A stretch of DNA of 7,647 nucleotides from Candidatus Calidifonticultor daggyaiensis (GTDB lineage: Bacteria; Actinomycetota; Humimicrobiia; Humimicrobiales; Humimicrobiaceae). The notes beneath the pieces were generated by a model, which was given only the letters and a program-made list of their open reading frames with translations, was not told where the DNA came from and made no database searches. Shown in pieces: positions 7,160 through 7,647 of this stretch (position 1 is the first letter of the stretch; each line of letters starts with the position of its first letter). Location: NCBI GenBank assembly GCA_015661035.1, contig JACVJA010000063.1, positions 1 to 7,647 on the forward strand, read 5' to 3'. The position numbers and the translations under genes were made by a program.

Positions 7160-7188
7160 TTTACACATTAATTTTTTTATGGTATATT
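7160..7188 (+). promoter_or_regulatory. probable promoter of the EF-G-like gene
   Basis: TTTACA (7160-7165), a 17-base spacer and TATATT (7183-7188) each match the sigma-70 hexamers at five of six positions. A TGG directly before the second hexamer gives an extended -10. Transcription would start near 7195, with a leader of about 90 bases before ATG 7285. This is the best-formed promoter in the window. Confidence 0.5.
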
Positions 7189-7273
7189 TCAATTTATTAT
7201 TAATTTTGTTATTAAATTTTACATTTTATACATTAAAAATTTTTTTAATATTTTGTTTAAATTTTTTAAAATC

Positions 7274-7280
7274 GGGAGGA
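7274..7280 (+). promoter_or_regulatory. ribosome binding site of the EF-G-like gene
   Basis: GGGAGGA contains the GGAGG core five bases before ATG 7285. It decides that start over the in-frame TTG immediately before it (7282-7284), which would sit too close to the site. Confidence 0.75.
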
Positions 7281-7284
7281 ATTG

Positions 7285-7647
7285 ATGAGCAGCAATGGCG
7301 GTAATATCAGTGATAATTGTTCTAATAAAAGAGTAATTGGTCTTGTTTCTGGTAATGGAAGTGGAAAGACTTCACTTTCTGAATGTTTTTTATTTAACAG
7401 CGGCACTATAAATAGATTAGGTAGAGTAGAAACAAAAAATACTGTGTCAGATTATAGTCCACTTGAAACAAAAAGAGGCTTTTCTATTAGTTCATCAATT
7501 ATGCAATATAATTATAAAAACGTTCATGTAAATTTTATTGATTCACCAGGATATATTGATTTTATAGCTCAAGCACTATCTACTATAAAAGTAGTCGATG
7601 GTGTAATATTGACTATTGACGTTAAATCCTGCATTCAAGCTGCCACA
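7285..7647 (+). CDS. elongation factor G-like translational GTPase (5' part only)
   Basis: Exactly 121 codons are present and the frame is open at the right edge. The sequence matches the N-terminus of the GTPase domain of EF-G paralogues (EF-G-like or EF-G2 type), not canonical FusA: P-loop region VSGNGSGKTSL (residues 21-31), TINRLGRVET and NTVSDYSPLETKRGFSI (switch I, 52-68), then NFIDSPGYIDF (83-93). About 14 Ser/Asn/Gly-rich residues precede the domain. The first glycine of the Walker A pattern GxxxxGKT is Ser (S22), the usual GH is SG, and the DTPGH motif of EF-G reads DSPGY, so the catalytic His position holds Tyr (Y90). Tyr is known in this paralogue group; the Ser substitutions are less familiar to me. 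The role of the group is not settled. It is transcribed away from lemA. Confidence 0.85.
   Translation, partial: MSSNGGNISDNCSNKRVIGLVSGNGSGKTSLSECFLFNSGTINRLGRVETKNTVSDYSPLETKRGFSISSSIMQYNYKNVHVNFIDSPGYIDFIAQALSTIKVVDGVILTIDVKSCIQAAT

Larger units (their letters stand above)
6913..7284. other. 372-base divergent intergenic region
   Basis: This is the longest gene-free stretch, lying between divergently transcribed lemA and the EF-G-like gene. It is almost wholly A and T, with stop codons in all frames and no sign of a small gene or structured RNA. Its recognisable content is the lemA ribosome binding site, a 17-bp tandem repeat, promoter-like elements on each strand, and near its right end a run of A/T self-complementary sequence (7232-7249) before the GGGAGGA of the plus-strand gene. 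Confidence 0.8.

Noticed and set aside
7232..7249. Hairpin in the leader of the EF-G-like gene
   Set aside because: The inverted repeat is made only of A and T homopolymer runs with a two-base loop, as expected by chance here.

Overview
The window is a strongly AT-rich stretch of bacterial chromosome (by eye roughly three quarters A+T, with AGA arginine and TTA leucine codons dominating). It carries eight genes on the minus strand and the start of a ninth on the plus strand. Read in the minus direction, from high to low coordinates, the order is lemA, htpX, pdxS, pdxT, yebC, ruvC, ruvA, ruvB (running off the left edge). The order pdxS-pdxT-yebC-ruvC-ruvA-ruvB is the one familiar from Actinobacteria such as mycobacteria and streptomycetes. 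The base composition is very unlike those genomes, so I infer a low-GC, probably uncultivated lineage branching near that phylum or sharing this ancestral cluster. Sequence alone cannot settle the taxonomy.

Region by region: 1-2342 encodes the Holliday-junction machinery. RuvC is the resolvase, RuvA the junction-binding tetramer and RuvB the AAA+ branch-migration motor. YebC (2342-3094) lies immediately upstream and is joined to ruvC by a TAATG stop/start overlap. At 3242-5033 lie PdxT and PdxS, the glutaminase and synthase halves of the ribose-5-phosphate-dependent pyridoxal phosphate synthase. A consensus TATAAT box and a strong ribosome binding site precede pdxS, so a transcript probably starts there and may run through to ruvB. 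At 5191-6912 lie HtpX, a membrane zinc protease, and LemA, a membrane-anchored helical protein. This pair often occurs together and fits membrane-protein quality control.

The 372-base gap 6913-7284 separates lemA from a divergently transcribed EF-G-like GTPase gene that continues past the right edge. The gap holds a good plus-strand promoter candidate, a weaker minus-strand one and a perfect 17-bp tandem duplication.

Nothing here looks like a mobile element, CRISPR array, RNA gene or defence island; the window is mainly housekeeping. The features most worth a second look are small: asparagine/lysine-rich additions in PdxT, a tyrosine/aspartate repeat in a RuvB N-terminal extension, an altered P-loop and G3 motif in the EF-G-like protein, and a possible pair of alternative hairpins between pdxS and pdxT.
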